A stretch of DNA of 64,000 nucleotides from Rhizophagus irregularis (Eukaryota > Glomeromycota > Glomeromycetes > Glomerales > Glomeraceae): NCBI RefSeq assembly GCF_026210795.1, contig NC_089444.1:1416501-1480500 (forward strand), read 5' to 3'. The notes beneath the pieces are model-generated. The model saw nothing but the letters and a program-made list of their open reading frames with translations, was not told where the DNA came from and searched no databases. Positions 11,111 to 22,523 of this stretch are shown here, one piece after another (the first letter of the stretch is position 1; every line of letters starts with the position of its first letter). Made by a program: the position numbers and the translations under genes.

Positions 11111-12520
11111 CTCATATCTAAAATAATAACTTTATAATGAAAAACAAAATGATAATAAATATTTTCCAATAATAATATTAATATTTTTGTAATATGTCAA
11201 ATTCATTAACATTTTTTTCAATAAATTTAAATTTATAAATTTTCGGTTTAAAATATTTTCATTATAAATATAATTTCAATTGATTTATCTTTTGCTGATA
11301 AAAATATATATCCAATTATACTAGAAAAACCAAATTTTACTTTCTTTATGATTTTTTATTATTAAATTCTCAAATAAATTCAATATTCTTATCATTATTT
11401 TTTATTAATTTATTTAAAGTATCATTTAAAATGATAAAAAATCTCTTAAAACTCTTTTAGAAATTTTCATCGGATTTAGAAATATTTTATATTTGTTCTT
11501 ATAATAAATTTTTCATTCATTGAATGAAAAATTATTTATTGTTTTACGAAATTTCAAAATAAAAAAAAAACGAAAGAAAAATTTTTACCAAACCACGATC
11601 ATTCATATGTACAAAATATATCCGTTCGAGCACGCGACGATGTACAAGCACTTGACTTAATAACGCTAGTTAGATACGGTCTTACATAATTTATTCTATA
11701 CTGCAGCGCACAAAAATCTAGAATATAAACATTTACGAATTAATAATAATTTTTTATCAAATATCAAATTATAAGTATTAGATGTTATCTACAATACAAG
11801 CTTTATAGGAATAAGTCTAATTCTTACAATGTCACAAAATCGTTTCGATTAATATGGGGTTTTTTTCTTTTTATGAAGATATTATGTGACGAATAAGGGT
11901 GACAATATTTTATTTTATTTTACTTAGAAGAGGTGAATACATCGTTTAGTTACAGACTCGTTTAATATGACTATAAGATACAATAGAAGTACACAGCTAA
12001 ACTAGACGTACAAAATCCAACAGGCGGACTCACCCTTCGTTAGAACGAACTGACTAATGGAGACATAGTTGCTATAGCAGTGAACGAACAAAGGAATTAG
12101 AAGCTAAAGTAAAAATAGGGGGAATAAGGGTGACAAATAGGATTTCTCATACTGAATTATATATTATTAAAAATTCACGTGACCCGGCGAAATCGCCTCG
12201 ATTCATAGCAATTTTATAAAATAAATTTTACAGATATTTTTAAAAGTAATTTATTTTACCTATTTTGAATTTTAAAAAATATACATTTTATTCTAAAATT
12301 TTAATATAATAGATAATAATTTTAGAATATAACTAAATAAAATGTGTAAGGTCGTTGGTATCACGGACGTTGATCCGCATGTACGAGCGTTGACTCAAGT
12401 CTTTGTATTTATTTTTTATCTGTATTAATAAAATTTTTCTTGGTAATATTTTGGCCGAGGCCCCCGGCTGAAATTCATCACGTGCAATAAAGACAGTTAA
12501 TTTTATGAAATCATATACAA
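11110..12520. other. Intergenic DNA without recognised genes
   Basis: AT-rich sequence with scattered GC-richer islands (for example 11990-12120 and 12360-12480). I recognise no protein family, RNA gene or complete mobile element here. Confidence 0.4.
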
Positions 12521-12523
12521 GAA

Positions 12524-13005
12524 AACACGCACACGTTCAAAATTCAAAGTAAAACTTTTTTATTTTTCATTTGAAGTCATTAGCGAAGAGAATACTGGAC
12601 GTGTCGATTACGTAATCAAGGCTCTCGAAGAGTTAGTTTGTATTACTGAAAGTAAGCAGTATGTGATCAATATAAGTTTCGTTCAAAATGTGGTGCCAAT
12701 GTGAAAGTGCTTTCCGGGAAAACGTACTGCGGATGAGGCGTTTGGGAGGATTTCGATTATCTATACGGAATTGTCACCACAGCGAATGAGTGTTATTTTT
12801 TGTTGTAAAGCTTGGACGGGATCTCGTGTACGAATAAAAATCCGTTATATATCACGAGACCGCTTTAACGAAGGATTTGAGGAGGAATTGGACTTACAAA
12901 AATATGTGAAACAAGTTTTGGATGTTGTCGTTGATTTATTGAAAGATAGGGTTGACGTCAAGAAGTCCCCCTCCAAAAAAGAAACAGCGTGTCCAGGATA
13001 ATAAT
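12524..13005 (+). pseudogene. Crinkler-type C-terminal effector domain relic
   Basis: Broken frames give GRVDYVIKALEELVCITESK, then TADEAFG, DFDYLYGIVTTANE and finally KYVKQVLDVVVDLLKDRVDV. This order matches the C-terminal nuclease-like region of glomeromycete Crinkler (CRN) proteins: a VDY-AI segment, an E-x-K strand, YGIVT and VVxLLKDR. A stop follows the WYFLL-type strand and at least two frameshifts are needed, so it is a relic. No N-terminal ubiquitin-like domain is seen upstream. It is followed by a convergent helix-turn-helix ORF. Confidence 0.65.
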
Positions 13006-13323
13006 GATTTATTTCCGCAGTTTCTGCAGTATAGAAGCGTTATTATTTATATTAGCATAGATGCACCCTACGGGTGGTTTCACTCATCTGTGTTACGTGA
13101 TTTACGTCCCGATTTTATATTTATTTTTATATCAATGTATTTTATTTCGTATTTCGTAGGCATCGCCTAATAAATAACACATGTACGCTTTTAAAAATAA
13201 TAGCAATGGTTGTTTCAAGGGAGGAAGCATCTCGAGCCTTAACCCATATGATGAGAGTTCCTTCCCACTACTCCGCATTACTATCTAAGTTTTTGTCATT
13301 GTCAATGACTAATACTACTGCTA

Positions 13324-13539
13324 CTACTCGCAAACTAACTTTCCTATTTTGATTTTGTCTATCGAAGTTTTTCTCGGAGTCCTTTGATGACGATAAAAGC
13401 TGGCCAATGTGCTAGGACTGAGTCCGATTTCATCAGATAATATATTATACAATCGTGAAGAGAACGCTTTTCTTTTTTCTTCTTTGGACAGTGACTCCAT
13501 CTCATCATTGTTGATCTGTATCTGTTTGATCCGATACAA
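13324..13539 (-). CDS. Small helix-turn-helix-like protein
   Basis: The 71-residue frame has a basic, lysine-rich start (KEEKRKAFSSR) followed by LYNILSDEIGLSPSTLASFY and RHQRTPRKTSIDKI. The pattern GLS-x-STLA-x-F, then TPR and a SIDKI helix, resembles a Cro/C1-type helix-turn-helix. It may be the last exon of a larger protein, and upstream exons are not evident. A paralogue with the same core lies at 16592-16780, with similar downstream DNA. Function is unknown; DNA binding is inferred. Confidence 0.5.
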   Translation of the reverse strand: MYRIKQIQINNDEMESLSKEEKRKAFSSRLYNILSDEIGLSPSTLASFYRHQRTPRKTSIDKIKIGKLVCE

Positions 13540-13962
13540 TATGTATTAATGGTGTACTGGGGAATCATGATCCTAAGCTATATATTTGGAGAGAGAGTTG
13601 ACTTTCTATGATTTCGTAATCTGATATTGATAAACGTACAGTACGTAGTACAACTAGTATATACGTAAATACGTAATGTATAGTGCACGTGATTACGTTA
13701 TATTAAGCCAATCCCAACACTCTACGTTTTGACGACCATTCGTACGACCTTAATATCAATTCACCTTTTTTAATAAATACCCCGAGAATTCGTCGGAAAA
13801 TCAAAATCTAATAAGTAATGATAAACCGTATTAATCAATTTTTTCATATAAATTACTTTTTTTACTATGATTTGCTGTATTACGTCACAACAAGTTTATG
13901 CAAGAGTCTATCAAGAGTCGTATATATATACCCTCAAATTTCTTATTTTTTGTCTGTAGAAA

Positions 13963-14372
13963 ATGACAATAAATTATATTATCGAAAACGTGTTGTCTTG
14001 GGACAATAAACCAATAGTCAAAATTGGTACTATCGAGAATATAGAAGGCACTCCTGATAGTGTATCTAAGGCGTTAGCGTTTCTAGGCAGGAAATGTTTA
14101 GATTTCATTGATGACAGAGAGCATGCAGCGTTTAAGAAATCGTATAGAATAGAAATAGTTCCTGTGAATCATCCTCAATGGGAATTTCAACTACACATTT
14201 CAGCGGAGAACTGGTTTGTTACGTTAAAGTTAAAAACGTTGAAGAGAAAAATATGGTGTTAGCTACAGCTAGGGAATATGTTAATAGCATGAGAAGTTCA
14301 TACAGACCATCACCTCCTGGAATATCATTGACTCAAGAAATTAGCGACACATACAAATTGCATTTCAAGTAA
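13963..14372 (+). pseudogene. Unrecognised gene fragment with a frameshift
   Basis: A 99-residue frame starts MTINYIIENVLSWDNK at 13963. Sequence near 14200-14260 is carried on in another frame (KVKNVEEKNMVLATAREYVN) to a stop at 14372, which suggests a single frameshift around 14190-14250. Codon usage looks like real coding sequence. I do not recognise the family. A decayed tail (WYAEDERVVIQERT) appears near 14535-14575. Confidence 0.4.
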
Positions 14373-14907
14373 GTATCCACGTAGCTCTCTACGTTATTTA
14401 TTAGGCAAAATCACTAATATTTTAACATGTTTAGCTAAAAGAACTGGCGATAAACATGACCTCGTTATGCTGGTTCTCTGTAGAAAAACAATGTGCCTCA
14501 GCAGTCTAAAAAACCAACTGCGTGTAACTGGTATGCAGAAGACGAAAGAGTTGTGATTCAAGAAAGAACATAGTGGTTAGCTAAAAGATGGTAATTCTGG
14601 GTTACAAACATTATATTTACATGGCTTTTGGACTTACAGCTATTTACGGAGACCAACACTAACATACGTTGTACTATCGAGACAAGATCATGTCAGAGAA
14701 ATACTCGTGACTCCTCTGGAACATAAAACTAGAGATCAGATCAAAACAAATAAGAGAAGGTAATAAAGATATGAACGAAAAGGAAGTCACCCGTCGTAAA
14801 TTTAAGGTATATTTATAATACTTTGTTGATTTTTAAGTCCTTAATGAGTTTCAATAACCGCAATAATCATTTAATCAGAAAATAAAAAAACCATAATTTC
14901 ATACTAG

Positions 14908-15548
14908 ATGATACATTCTAACTTCGAAATTTTAAACAAACCTTGGTGGAAGAGTTCCTATGATGAACGAAATGTTGAATATTTTATCTCCTCGATCAAA
15001 CATTTACAACACGTCATATTATTATCACTTTCTGATCATGAAAATAATGAATTCTTTTGGTCGATCTTAATCATGAACGTTATCTTATAGAATGTATTTC
15101 TTCTGAATGTGACGTTGATCTTACAATTGAATTTGTACAACAGCAGTTAAAGAAACCTGATAGATCTTTACGTTTGGTTAAAAAAGTCCAAAATCTTAAT
15201 GATGCTATTACTAGTATTTTCCCATCCAAGTTCTTTCCCAAACTTTCAATTGATAATTTTACACCCTTGCTTGCAAAACAGTTAAATCAACATATATGCA
15301 ATGTATTGATCGATGATGCAGGCCAGTATAGAATAAAATACGTTATGCCAGCACAAGAAAACTTTGTTTATATGTCACCATATTTGATAGAAGACCGTAT
15401 GAATGAACTATTCCGTCAATGTCGAGAAAAATTTAAGAAAGAAGATTTACAGCTGGAGGAAGCTGTCAAATTTGGAGCGTGCTTTTATTCTCATTTCTTA
15501 AGTATCCCCCCTTTTCCGGGTAACCTTATTGCAGGATCATGTGATTAA
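14908..15548 (+). pseudogene. Unrecognised gene fragment with a frameshift
   Basis: A frame from 14908 (MIHSNFEILNKPWW...SDHENNEFF) changes at about 15055 into another (LVDLNHERYLIECISSECDV) that runs to 15548. The second part is 160 residues of good coding character, acidic and lysine-mixed, ending SIPPFPGNLIAGSCD. The two parts read naturally as one protein broken by one frameshift. No family is recognised. It probably belonged with the fragments at 13963-14372 and 15685-15955. Confidence 0.4.
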
Positions 15549-15684
15549 AATCTCGCTAACGCCGCTGTTAAGAAAAAAAGCAATGTGATCATTAAATTTT
15601 AAGTTTTACTCATGTCAAGAAAAATTCAATTAATTCAATATAAACGAGAGAAAAATAGTAGTCGTAAACAGTGTTTTTTGAAGG

Positions 15685-15955
15685 ATGATCCTTGAAGATG
15701 TAGTAAAAAAATTCTTATGGAAGTTCAGAGAACAGATCTATCCAGTAGAATATTATGCTATTAACATTGGTGCTTGGGAAAAGGACAAGAACGCATTGGA
15801 ATACCACGCTCATTTCCATCTCCACCTTGATAAAGTTATTGTTCACAATATGGAACAAAAAAAAGGATAAAAATGATGAATATTTTTATCATGCCATCCA
15901 TGAAAGTGAAAGATTGCGTAGAATTACACAAGCTACTGAAAACACTTACTACTGA
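15685..15955 (+). pseudogene. Fragment with HxHxHxH motif
   Basis: The frame encodes EYYAINIGAWEKDKNALEYH followed by AHFHLHLDK, then shifts frame near 15870 into KNDEYFYHAIHESERLRRIT. The HAHFHLHL cluster resembles metal- or phosphate-binding histidine triads, but I cannot assign HIT or another family from so little. The frame change and early stop suggest decay. Confidence 0.35.
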
Positions 15956-16329
15956 TAGAATATCTTATATAAAGTATATTTCTTGATATACGAAAATATG
16001 TAGATGCCAGACTTAGATGCCTGGTATTTCTTCGAGATGTATTTCTATTATCATAGTTGTTATTAAGTTCATATTGTACTTGATGATTGAAACTTGCAAT
16101 AAAAATAATATTCAGAAAATAATCTTAGAAAACATATATGATTCTTCAATATTTTTGTTAATGTGTTGATTCTTACTGCACGATGACAATAACCTAAAAA
16201 AGAGACACAACCGATTGTAACGAATTAATTGATTGTCTCTGTTATAACATAGTAGTATTTTTTGATTTTTCCCTTGCTATATGCAATATCGAGGGTTTTG
16301 CATGAGTTTATGATACAACTTATAATTAT

Positions 16330-16590
16330 TTGTGATCCCATAACACGCACACTTTCAAAGTAAAGCTTTTTTTATTTTTCATAAAGTAATATATAGGAAA
16401 GGAACCAGTTGCTATGCAAAGCGAAAATATAAAACAAATAACAGGTGCTTCAAGGGAGGAATAAAGTATAAATATGCCTGCCCACCCCTAGACGTTTGCA
16501 ATGCAATAATGGCAGTTCCTTCCCGCTATCCTATACTAACCATTGCTAACTTCATCATTGATAATACTACTGCTATTATTCGCGTAACTA
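16330..16590. repeat. Dispersed flank repeat (also 12.5, 13.2 and 40.1 kb)
   Basis: The sequence around 16345-16395 (CACGCAC...TTTCAAAGTAAAGC...TTTTTCAT) recurs at 12524-12572 and 40085-40145. The stretch CAAGGGAGGAA...AGTTCCTTCCC...ACTACTGCTA recurs at about 13215-13330 and 16452-16580. The copies accompany Crinkler or helix-turn-helix relics, so they look like conserved flanks of a duplicated gene pair. Confidence 0.5.
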
Positions 16591-16591
16591 T

Positions 16592-16780
16592 CTACCTCTT
16601 CCCCTCTTTCTCAATCCGTGATATTATTTTATCCATTGAAATCGTCCTTGGAGTCCTTTGATGACGAAAGAAACTGGCTAATGTGCTAGTACTAAGTCCG
16701 ATTTCCGCAGACAATATGTTGTACATTGACGCTTCTCTTTTTTTCTTCTCTGGTCGAAAATAGCAGTGAATTCGACCCAA
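16592..16780 (-). CDS. Small helix-turn-helix-like protein, paralogue
   Basis: The 62-residue frame contains EKKKREASMYNILSAEIGLS, then TSTLASFFRHQRTPRTISMD. It is the paralogue of the 13324-13539 frame, with the same GLS-x-STLASF and HQRTPR core. The C-terminal KIISRIEKEGKR completes a helix that is cut shorter in the other copy. The 5' end is only approximate: a MITE lies about 65 bp upstream, and a longer original gene is likely. Confidence 0.45.
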   Translation of the reverse strand: MGRIHCYFRPEKKKREASMYNILSAEIGLSTSTLASFFRHQRTPRTISMDKIISRIEKEGKR

Positions 16781-16845
16781 TACATTTCAGTCTATTTACT
16801 GTACTCGGAATATTGACCTATGGTTACACAACAATCGGTTTGATC

Positions 16846-17184
16846 CAGTGATGGCAAATGACTAGGTCATTTGCCCATTTTGAGATGACCCCCGAATGAC
16901 CTTCGAATGACCTAGTCATTTAGGTCATTTGTCATTTGAGTCATTTAAAATTAATGCTTTATAATTCAGGCCAAGTTAATGATGCCGGCCAGAATTATGA
17001 ACTTCTAATATCATGTGAAAATTTTATCCATGAAATAGTGAAATTGTATGAATAGTTCTGGCCAGAATTATGATGTAATTTTTAAATGACTAAGTCATTT
17101 GTCATTTAATGTTGAAATGACCCAAATGACACGTGACCAGTCATTTGAGTCATTTGAGGTCATTTGGGTCACTGGCCAACACTG
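16846..17184. mobile_element. hAT-type MITE with 8-bp target duplication
   Basis: The element is 339 bp. It starts CAGTGATGGCAAATGAC and ends with the reverse complement of CAGTGTTGGCCAGTGAC. A perfect 8-bp duplication GTTTGATC flanks it (16838-16845 and 17185-17192). CAGTG termini and 8-bp duplications are characteristic of hAT transposons. The interior is built from repeated AAATGAC/GTCATTT motifs plus two TCTGGCCAGAATTATGA-like blocks. There is no coding capacity. Confidence 0.82.
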
Positions 17185-17429
17185 GTTTGATCCGGCCTAT
17201 AAATTTGCCAAGAAATTTCATCGATGTTCGCCAAAAATCACCTGTCTATCACGTGCTATAAATCATGTGAGTTAGATTCACCTTCGTCATTAGTTCCTCC
17301 ATTTCATTTTCAGTACGCATTTTTTGAAGTTCATTATTTAGCGCCAGGATCGTTCTTTCAAGTTTATTATTTGACCCAGGCTGATATTTACGAAAAAATG
17401 ATAATGCTCCTGCTAGAACTGCATATGTA

Positions 17430-18530
17430 ATTACGTTTCCTGAAAAACATTCTGGATCATGTCCATTGTTAGGAACGTCTCAGAATAGCATCTCACATTC
17501 TCACGGAATGCAACGACGGAAATGATCAAAAAAATATCTCATCCGTAACATATTGCTTGTGGGTTAATAACAATTTAGCAGTTAAAAGTCTTTATCTGCG
17601 AAAGACAAAATTCTTTATACTTATTCCTAGTGCGCATGGAAATGGGAAATTTAACCGTGCGTCTAAACAGAAAGTGCTAAAGAGAACGAATAATATTGTT
17701 TTAATTGTTTTATAGCTTAAATTATTTATATAGATAAGAATAACTAATAAAAGTAAAATTATATTAAAATAAATAATTTATAAGATACTTAATATATAAA
17801 AATGTAGAATTATTTATTGATAAATTATTTCTATTAATACTGTAATGCAGGCAATCAAATATTCAACTTTTTGATAATATAATTTTATTAAAAGTTATAC
17901 AATTCCGTTGGGAGTTTGTGTTATAAATCAACATCATTGTAATATTACAGTAAAATGTATTTCTTTAGGATTTGGCAAACATTGTACTAGGAGTGGAAGA
18001 GTAGTACCAGATTATTCTAAAATATATTCTGACTCGTGAAGTTTTTATATAGTCTTTTTCACAATCAGAATGTATTACTTTCATTAAGATGGTGAATTTA
18101 TTTTTATACTAGTAAATTTACTTATTCTTACATTAAAGGATTTGTTTAAAGGCCAAAAATTACAATATACAAAAAAGTTGTAGTTAGTTTAATGGTTGGC
18201 AGTAGTATATATAATGTTAGATTAATTAAACTATATTTGTATTCTCATACCAGTGATTGAATTATAAATAAGATTTTTGTGATTCATAAAAACAAAGTAG
18301 AATTTTATATTAAAATTTTTTTTTTTTTAATTAAATTTTTTACTTAATAAATTTAAACTTATTTATCTGATAAAGAAATTATTATACGTGATAACAAAGA
18401 TAATTTCAATTCAAAATATGATTTGAATATTAACTATCTTATATAATCATTTTGTTTCATTAATTAGGTGGCACACTTCTATCTTTATTATTATAAGTAA
18501 TGAATTAAGAGTCTATTTCACTAACCGTAT
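17430..18530. other. AT-rich intergenic DNA
   Basis: No gene, RNA gene or clear repeat is recognised. Confidence 0.5.
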
Positions 18531-19160
18531 TCACCCATTTTACTGACGCCTATTTCGCCGACATAAAATTTACCAACGTCATTTTGCCGCATGACATCAC
18601 ATTTTTTCTTCTTACCGACAAAGCAATTTTGCCAACATGATCGACATAGTATTGACGATGTGAAAATATTTTATTTTTTTTACAAGTTAATTAAAAAAAA
18701 ATACATATTTATATTTGTATTTATCACTTTTTAAATCATCAATCAATAAAAAAACAAAAAAAAATATTTTACAGCCCTTAAAATTGATTGGTGATATATA
18801 ATTAATTTGTAATCAGTTCGTTGAACTTCTTTTGCATTTGGGCAATTGAATTAAGGAGTGAGGCGCAGCTAATAATTTTTTCGGTGAAATGGCAAGTCGG
18901 GTAATTTTACATGTCAGTAAAATGGCATTTCGGTGAAATGGAGTAGGTAAATTTTCATGTCAGTAAAATGAAAGTCAGCAAAATGACGTCGGTTAATTTC
19001 ATGTCGGTAAAATGGCTATCTGTAACATTAAAAAAATCTTGTGATCGGATAAGAATTCTGGAAATCATAAATGATTAATGTATTCGAAAAGATTGGTTCT
19101 GCTTTAATATTTAATAATTAATAAGTATTAGAAAATGATCGTCATAAAGGAAGTTCGCAT
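18530..19160. mobile_element. Inverted-repeat element with GACATGAAA/CCATTTTAC motifs
   Basis: Sub-terminal repeats such as CATTTTACTGACG on the left and CGGTAAAATGG on the right form an imperfect palindrome of about 490 bp. Multiple GTCGGTAAAATG-type units lie inside. The right half plus about 130 bp of flank (AGATTGGTTC and AAATGATCGTCATAAAGG) recurs in inverted orientation at 24290-24600. It is a dispersed non-autonomous repeat family. The class is not determined. Confidence 0.55.
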
Positions 19161-19618
19161 TTCAACTGACTAGTGGCCGTTTTCACCAAATCAATGAAAA
19201 GGACCATAAATAAGTTTTATATTTAACTTTCATTCATTTTTATTTTCTTTTTACTCCACTTTATTATAATTGCATGTGAATAAATAAAACAAAAAAGAAG
19301 ATAATTTATAATCAATTTATTGTATGAAATTAATCAACGAGTGATCTCATATATAAAATGAATTCATATAAGTAAAAACACCGATCTCACTAACCATACA
19401 TGTTGAAATATAAAGTTTGTCATTTTACTATGTAAGATTTATTAACGATTGTTGATTCAGTACGGGTTCGATATACAGCAAAATTCGAAATATAGTGGGC
19501 ACTTGAAAATTTTAATTGTCGGGATTGTCGGGTACTCGGGTTACTCGGCTAGTCGGGTTATTAGAAAAGATATATAACACGTGACAATCGTATATGTGAT
19601 GAACTACCCCAGTATCGC

Positions 19619-20058
19619 AGGACCCCGGACAATTATAATCAAGGTCATATCCCCTATGTTAAGAATTTTTAAAAATTTATTATTGCCATTTTGAATTTAT
19701 TTTAAAAGATATAAATGTAAATTTTTAATAAAATAGTTGCCTTCCTACTATTTATAACTTTGTAATTTTAAAAGTAATATTTAATAATGTAGTTTTTTAT
19801 TTTTTTGAATATTTCTATGTATACCGATTGTGAAAAAGTGTATATTTTTTTGCCAAATTTTGCTTTGTTACACAACTTTATCTCTAATTTTAATCAGTAA
19901 ATTTGCATAATTTTGGTATCAAAAGATTCTTTTCTTTAAAAGAACCATTTTTTTCTATATTATCTTATAATATTAACTTAATAAAATTATAAGATAAATA
20001 ATGTATAAAGTTTAAAACATAGTCGGATGTGACCTCAACTATAATTATCCGGGGTCCT
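19619..20058. mobile_element. MITE with 8-bp target duplication
   Basis: The 440-bp element has termini AGGACCCCGGACAATTATA on the left and AGGACCCCGGATAATTATA when the right end is reverse-complemented. A perfect 8-bp direct repeat AGTATCGC flanks it (19611-19618 and 20059-20066). The duplication length fits hAT-like or related transposons. The interior is AT-rich and noncoding. Confidence 0.8.
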
Positions 20059-20074
20059 AGTATCGCCATAAAAT

Positions 20075-21476
20075 TTTTCCACCCCCACGTGATTTTGTGG
20101 CGTCTGAATTTTAATTGGCGCAATGTTTATTTCGCATGTATTATTACGTTTATCATGCACGTCTGAAATGTGTGTCAGGTTGACGGCGCAGTGTGGCGCA
20201 ATAATTCAAAAAAATCTAAGTTGAAGATTTTCTTTTTAATGTAATGCTTTCAAATTTACACATTAGATGTATTTTCATCTGTTTTACAAAATTCACTTAT
20301 AAACGGAAGGAGGTTTTGGACGTAGATTTTGACTTTAGTATATAACAACTGATTTTATCGTCTTTGCCGATCATTTCCAAAATTGGATTTGTCAAAAAAA
20401 CGGTTTTTGTTAAATAACTCGAAAATGGCCTTCTAAACCGCCCGTATATACTCTAAGTAAATTTGCAGAGCGGACGAAAATACATCTAGTGCAGTAATTT
20501 AAAGGTTTTATTTTAAATAAAAAAAATTGCAATTTAATTTTTTTTGGAAAAATCGCTGCGCCACACTGCGCCGTCAACCTGACACACATTTCAGATGTGC
20601 GTTTTATCATAGGAAAAAAAAATCGAAAAAAAAAGTTGAAAAATTCAAAAAAAAGAAAAACTGATATTTTCCCTTTAACGTATTAATCATTTTATTACTT
20701 TTACAATGAATACATTTGAAAATAATTCTTCTCACTTTATTAAATTTAATTTTAATAAACAAATAAATATTTATTGGTATTTAGAGTCAAGTACATTATT
20801 CCATAAATATTAAAGCTAATTTAATAAAAATCAATATTTAAGTAATCCTACACCTGCTAATACTTTACTTAATCTCTAAAGGCTTGTTTCATATAACAGA
20901 AGTACCAAAATTACGCTGTAAAGTGAAAAAAATCAACCGCGTGCGGCACAGTAGTTTCCATACAAAAAATATTCGTATTGTTGCAAATATTATATTTGAG
21001 TGGTTCCATACCTGCTAAACAACTTAGTCTAAGCTACCTAAACCTATAACATTTAACTAAAGTCCTGAAATTACACTACAAAATAAAAAACAAATACAAC
21101 TCAGTAATTTCTTTTAAAAAACACCAATATTTTCACAAAAATAATATACATACTTGTTAAATAACTTTCTTCAAGCGCTAAAACCTTGTTTTATTTAGCT
21201 AAAATATTCACAAAATCTACAAAAAAACGCGTCTATTGTAAATAAAAATTAACTATAGCTTTATAACAATATTCTACACTCTAGCTTTTCAAAAATATTT
21301 AAATTTTTTATTGTTTAATAGATTTTTTAAAGAATATTTTAACGTGAAAAAAGTGGGGAGAAAAAAAAGAAAAAAGGGAGAGAGAAATAGTTTTGTTGTA
21401 ACGAATAAACAATAAACAAATATAAACTGATTGTGCCACCGCGCCACCCAAGTCACGTGGGGGTGAAAAAATTTAT
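20075..21476. mobile_element. Larger inverted-repeat element containing a nested MITE
   Basis: The left end TTTTTCCACCCCCACGTGAT is matched by the right end TCACGTGGGGGTGAAAAAAT in inverted orientation, and GTGGCG/CGCCAC continue the match inward. The inner MITE at about 20158-20602 sits inside the left part. No transposase is visible. The open frame at 20410-20610 crosses the inner repeat and is not a gene. Confidence 0.6.
20158..20602. mobile_element. MITE with about 43-bp near-perfect inverted repeats
   Basis: The arms are 20158-20203 and about 20558-20602. Both read GCAC(G/A)TCTGAAATGTGTG then TCAGGTTGACGGCGCAGTG and TGGCGCA when read inward. Near-identity of the arms implies a recent insertion. 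A partial flanking similarity TTTATCAT is present but not precise enough to define the target duplication. Confidence 0.75.
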
Positions 21477-21479
21477 ATA

Positions 21480-22080
21480 TATTGTTTACTCATTTTACTA
21501 TGCTTTTTATATAGAACATGATCTTGAACGTCTGAAAAATAACACAAATAATACAGTTATTGTGTATGGTAGTTAAAATATCATCCGAACGTTCGATGAT
21601 ATTTTCCAATAACTATTATTTAATATTTAGGAGATTAATTGATTATATGTACATCTGATTATCAAAATTTATTGAATTGGGTTGAATTTTCTTGGCAATT
21701 TGTCATATGCTTTAGATTTTCCATCATGGAAAAAAAAAAAATTATATATTTTGATTGTCCCCTTTATGACGATCATTTTCTAATTATCATAACCCATACC
21801 TGTCAGTTAAATTGGTAATCATCACAATAATATATATCAGATATCACATATAAAAAAATATGTATAAATATATCCCGAATTCTCGTCAATTTAGAAGATT
21901 AAAAAAAAACTACAATTTTTAAACTTTCTTAAAAACTTGTTAGAAATTATAAACATACAGGTATCTAAATCATGACATTTTAATTTAAAATTTATATATT
22001 TAATTATTATTGTTTCTGATAACTAATATTAAATTACAAATTTGTAGAAATCACTCCGATCCCTTAATCAAAATATTTGA
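21480..22080. other. Promoter-side intergenic DNA of the secreted-protein gene
   Basis: AT-rich sequence. It holds a copy of the dispersed motif CTTTATGACGATCATTTTCT at about 21765 that is also seen at 19140 (inverted) and 24296. No gene is seen. Confidence 0.4.
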
Positions 22081-22086
22081 CGCATA

Positions 22087-22523
22087 ATGAAATTTCATAT
22101 CTTTTTAACGCTCGCTATCATTTTTTTTGCTACGACTCTTGTACCAGCCACTGAAGGTAAAATCTCGAAATCTTGAACATGTTCGCATAACTTTAAGCAA
22201 AATATTATATAATTTTATATTAAAAACTTAATTGATTGCTAGGAACTCATGCTAAAGTTAAAGAATATATGTCTGGCGGAGAATGTATGATTTGGGTTAC
22301 TGATGTTAATGGTAAATATGTAGCTGGCGATAAAAAATTCCATTCATGCGACGACAGAACAACGTTAGATATTGATACAAAATCAAATGATGCATACTTT
22401 CTTTTGGCAACTACAGTTGGTGAATTAGAAACAGCGCGTCGTGGGCCATTTGAGGGTGATACCTGCTTTATCATTGAAGGTACTAACTTTAGTTTCAGTT
22501 TGAATCCCTCGGAACTATGTTAA
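22087..22523 (+). CDS. Small secreted cysteine-containing protein
   Basis: Two exons, 22087-22156 and 22243-22523, joined by an 86-nt intron (GTAAAA...GCTAG), give a 116-residue protein. Residues 1-22 are a clear signal peptide (MKFHIFLTLAIIFFATTLVP, then AT) ending at a small-residue cleavage site. The mature part of about 94 residues has four cysteines (GGEC, HSC, DTC and the C-terminal ELC), enough for two disulfides, and is acidic. Its short length, secretion signal and paired cysteines fit a candidate secreted effector. No family is recognised. The intron falls just after the signal peptide, so exon 1 encodes the export module alone. Confidence 0.75.

Noticed and set aside
17224-17430. 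68-codon open frame
   Set aside because: No recognised domain, splice context or neighbour. Likely chance.
20410-20610. Open frame across the inner MITE arm
   Set aside because: Sequence belongs to the inverted repeat.
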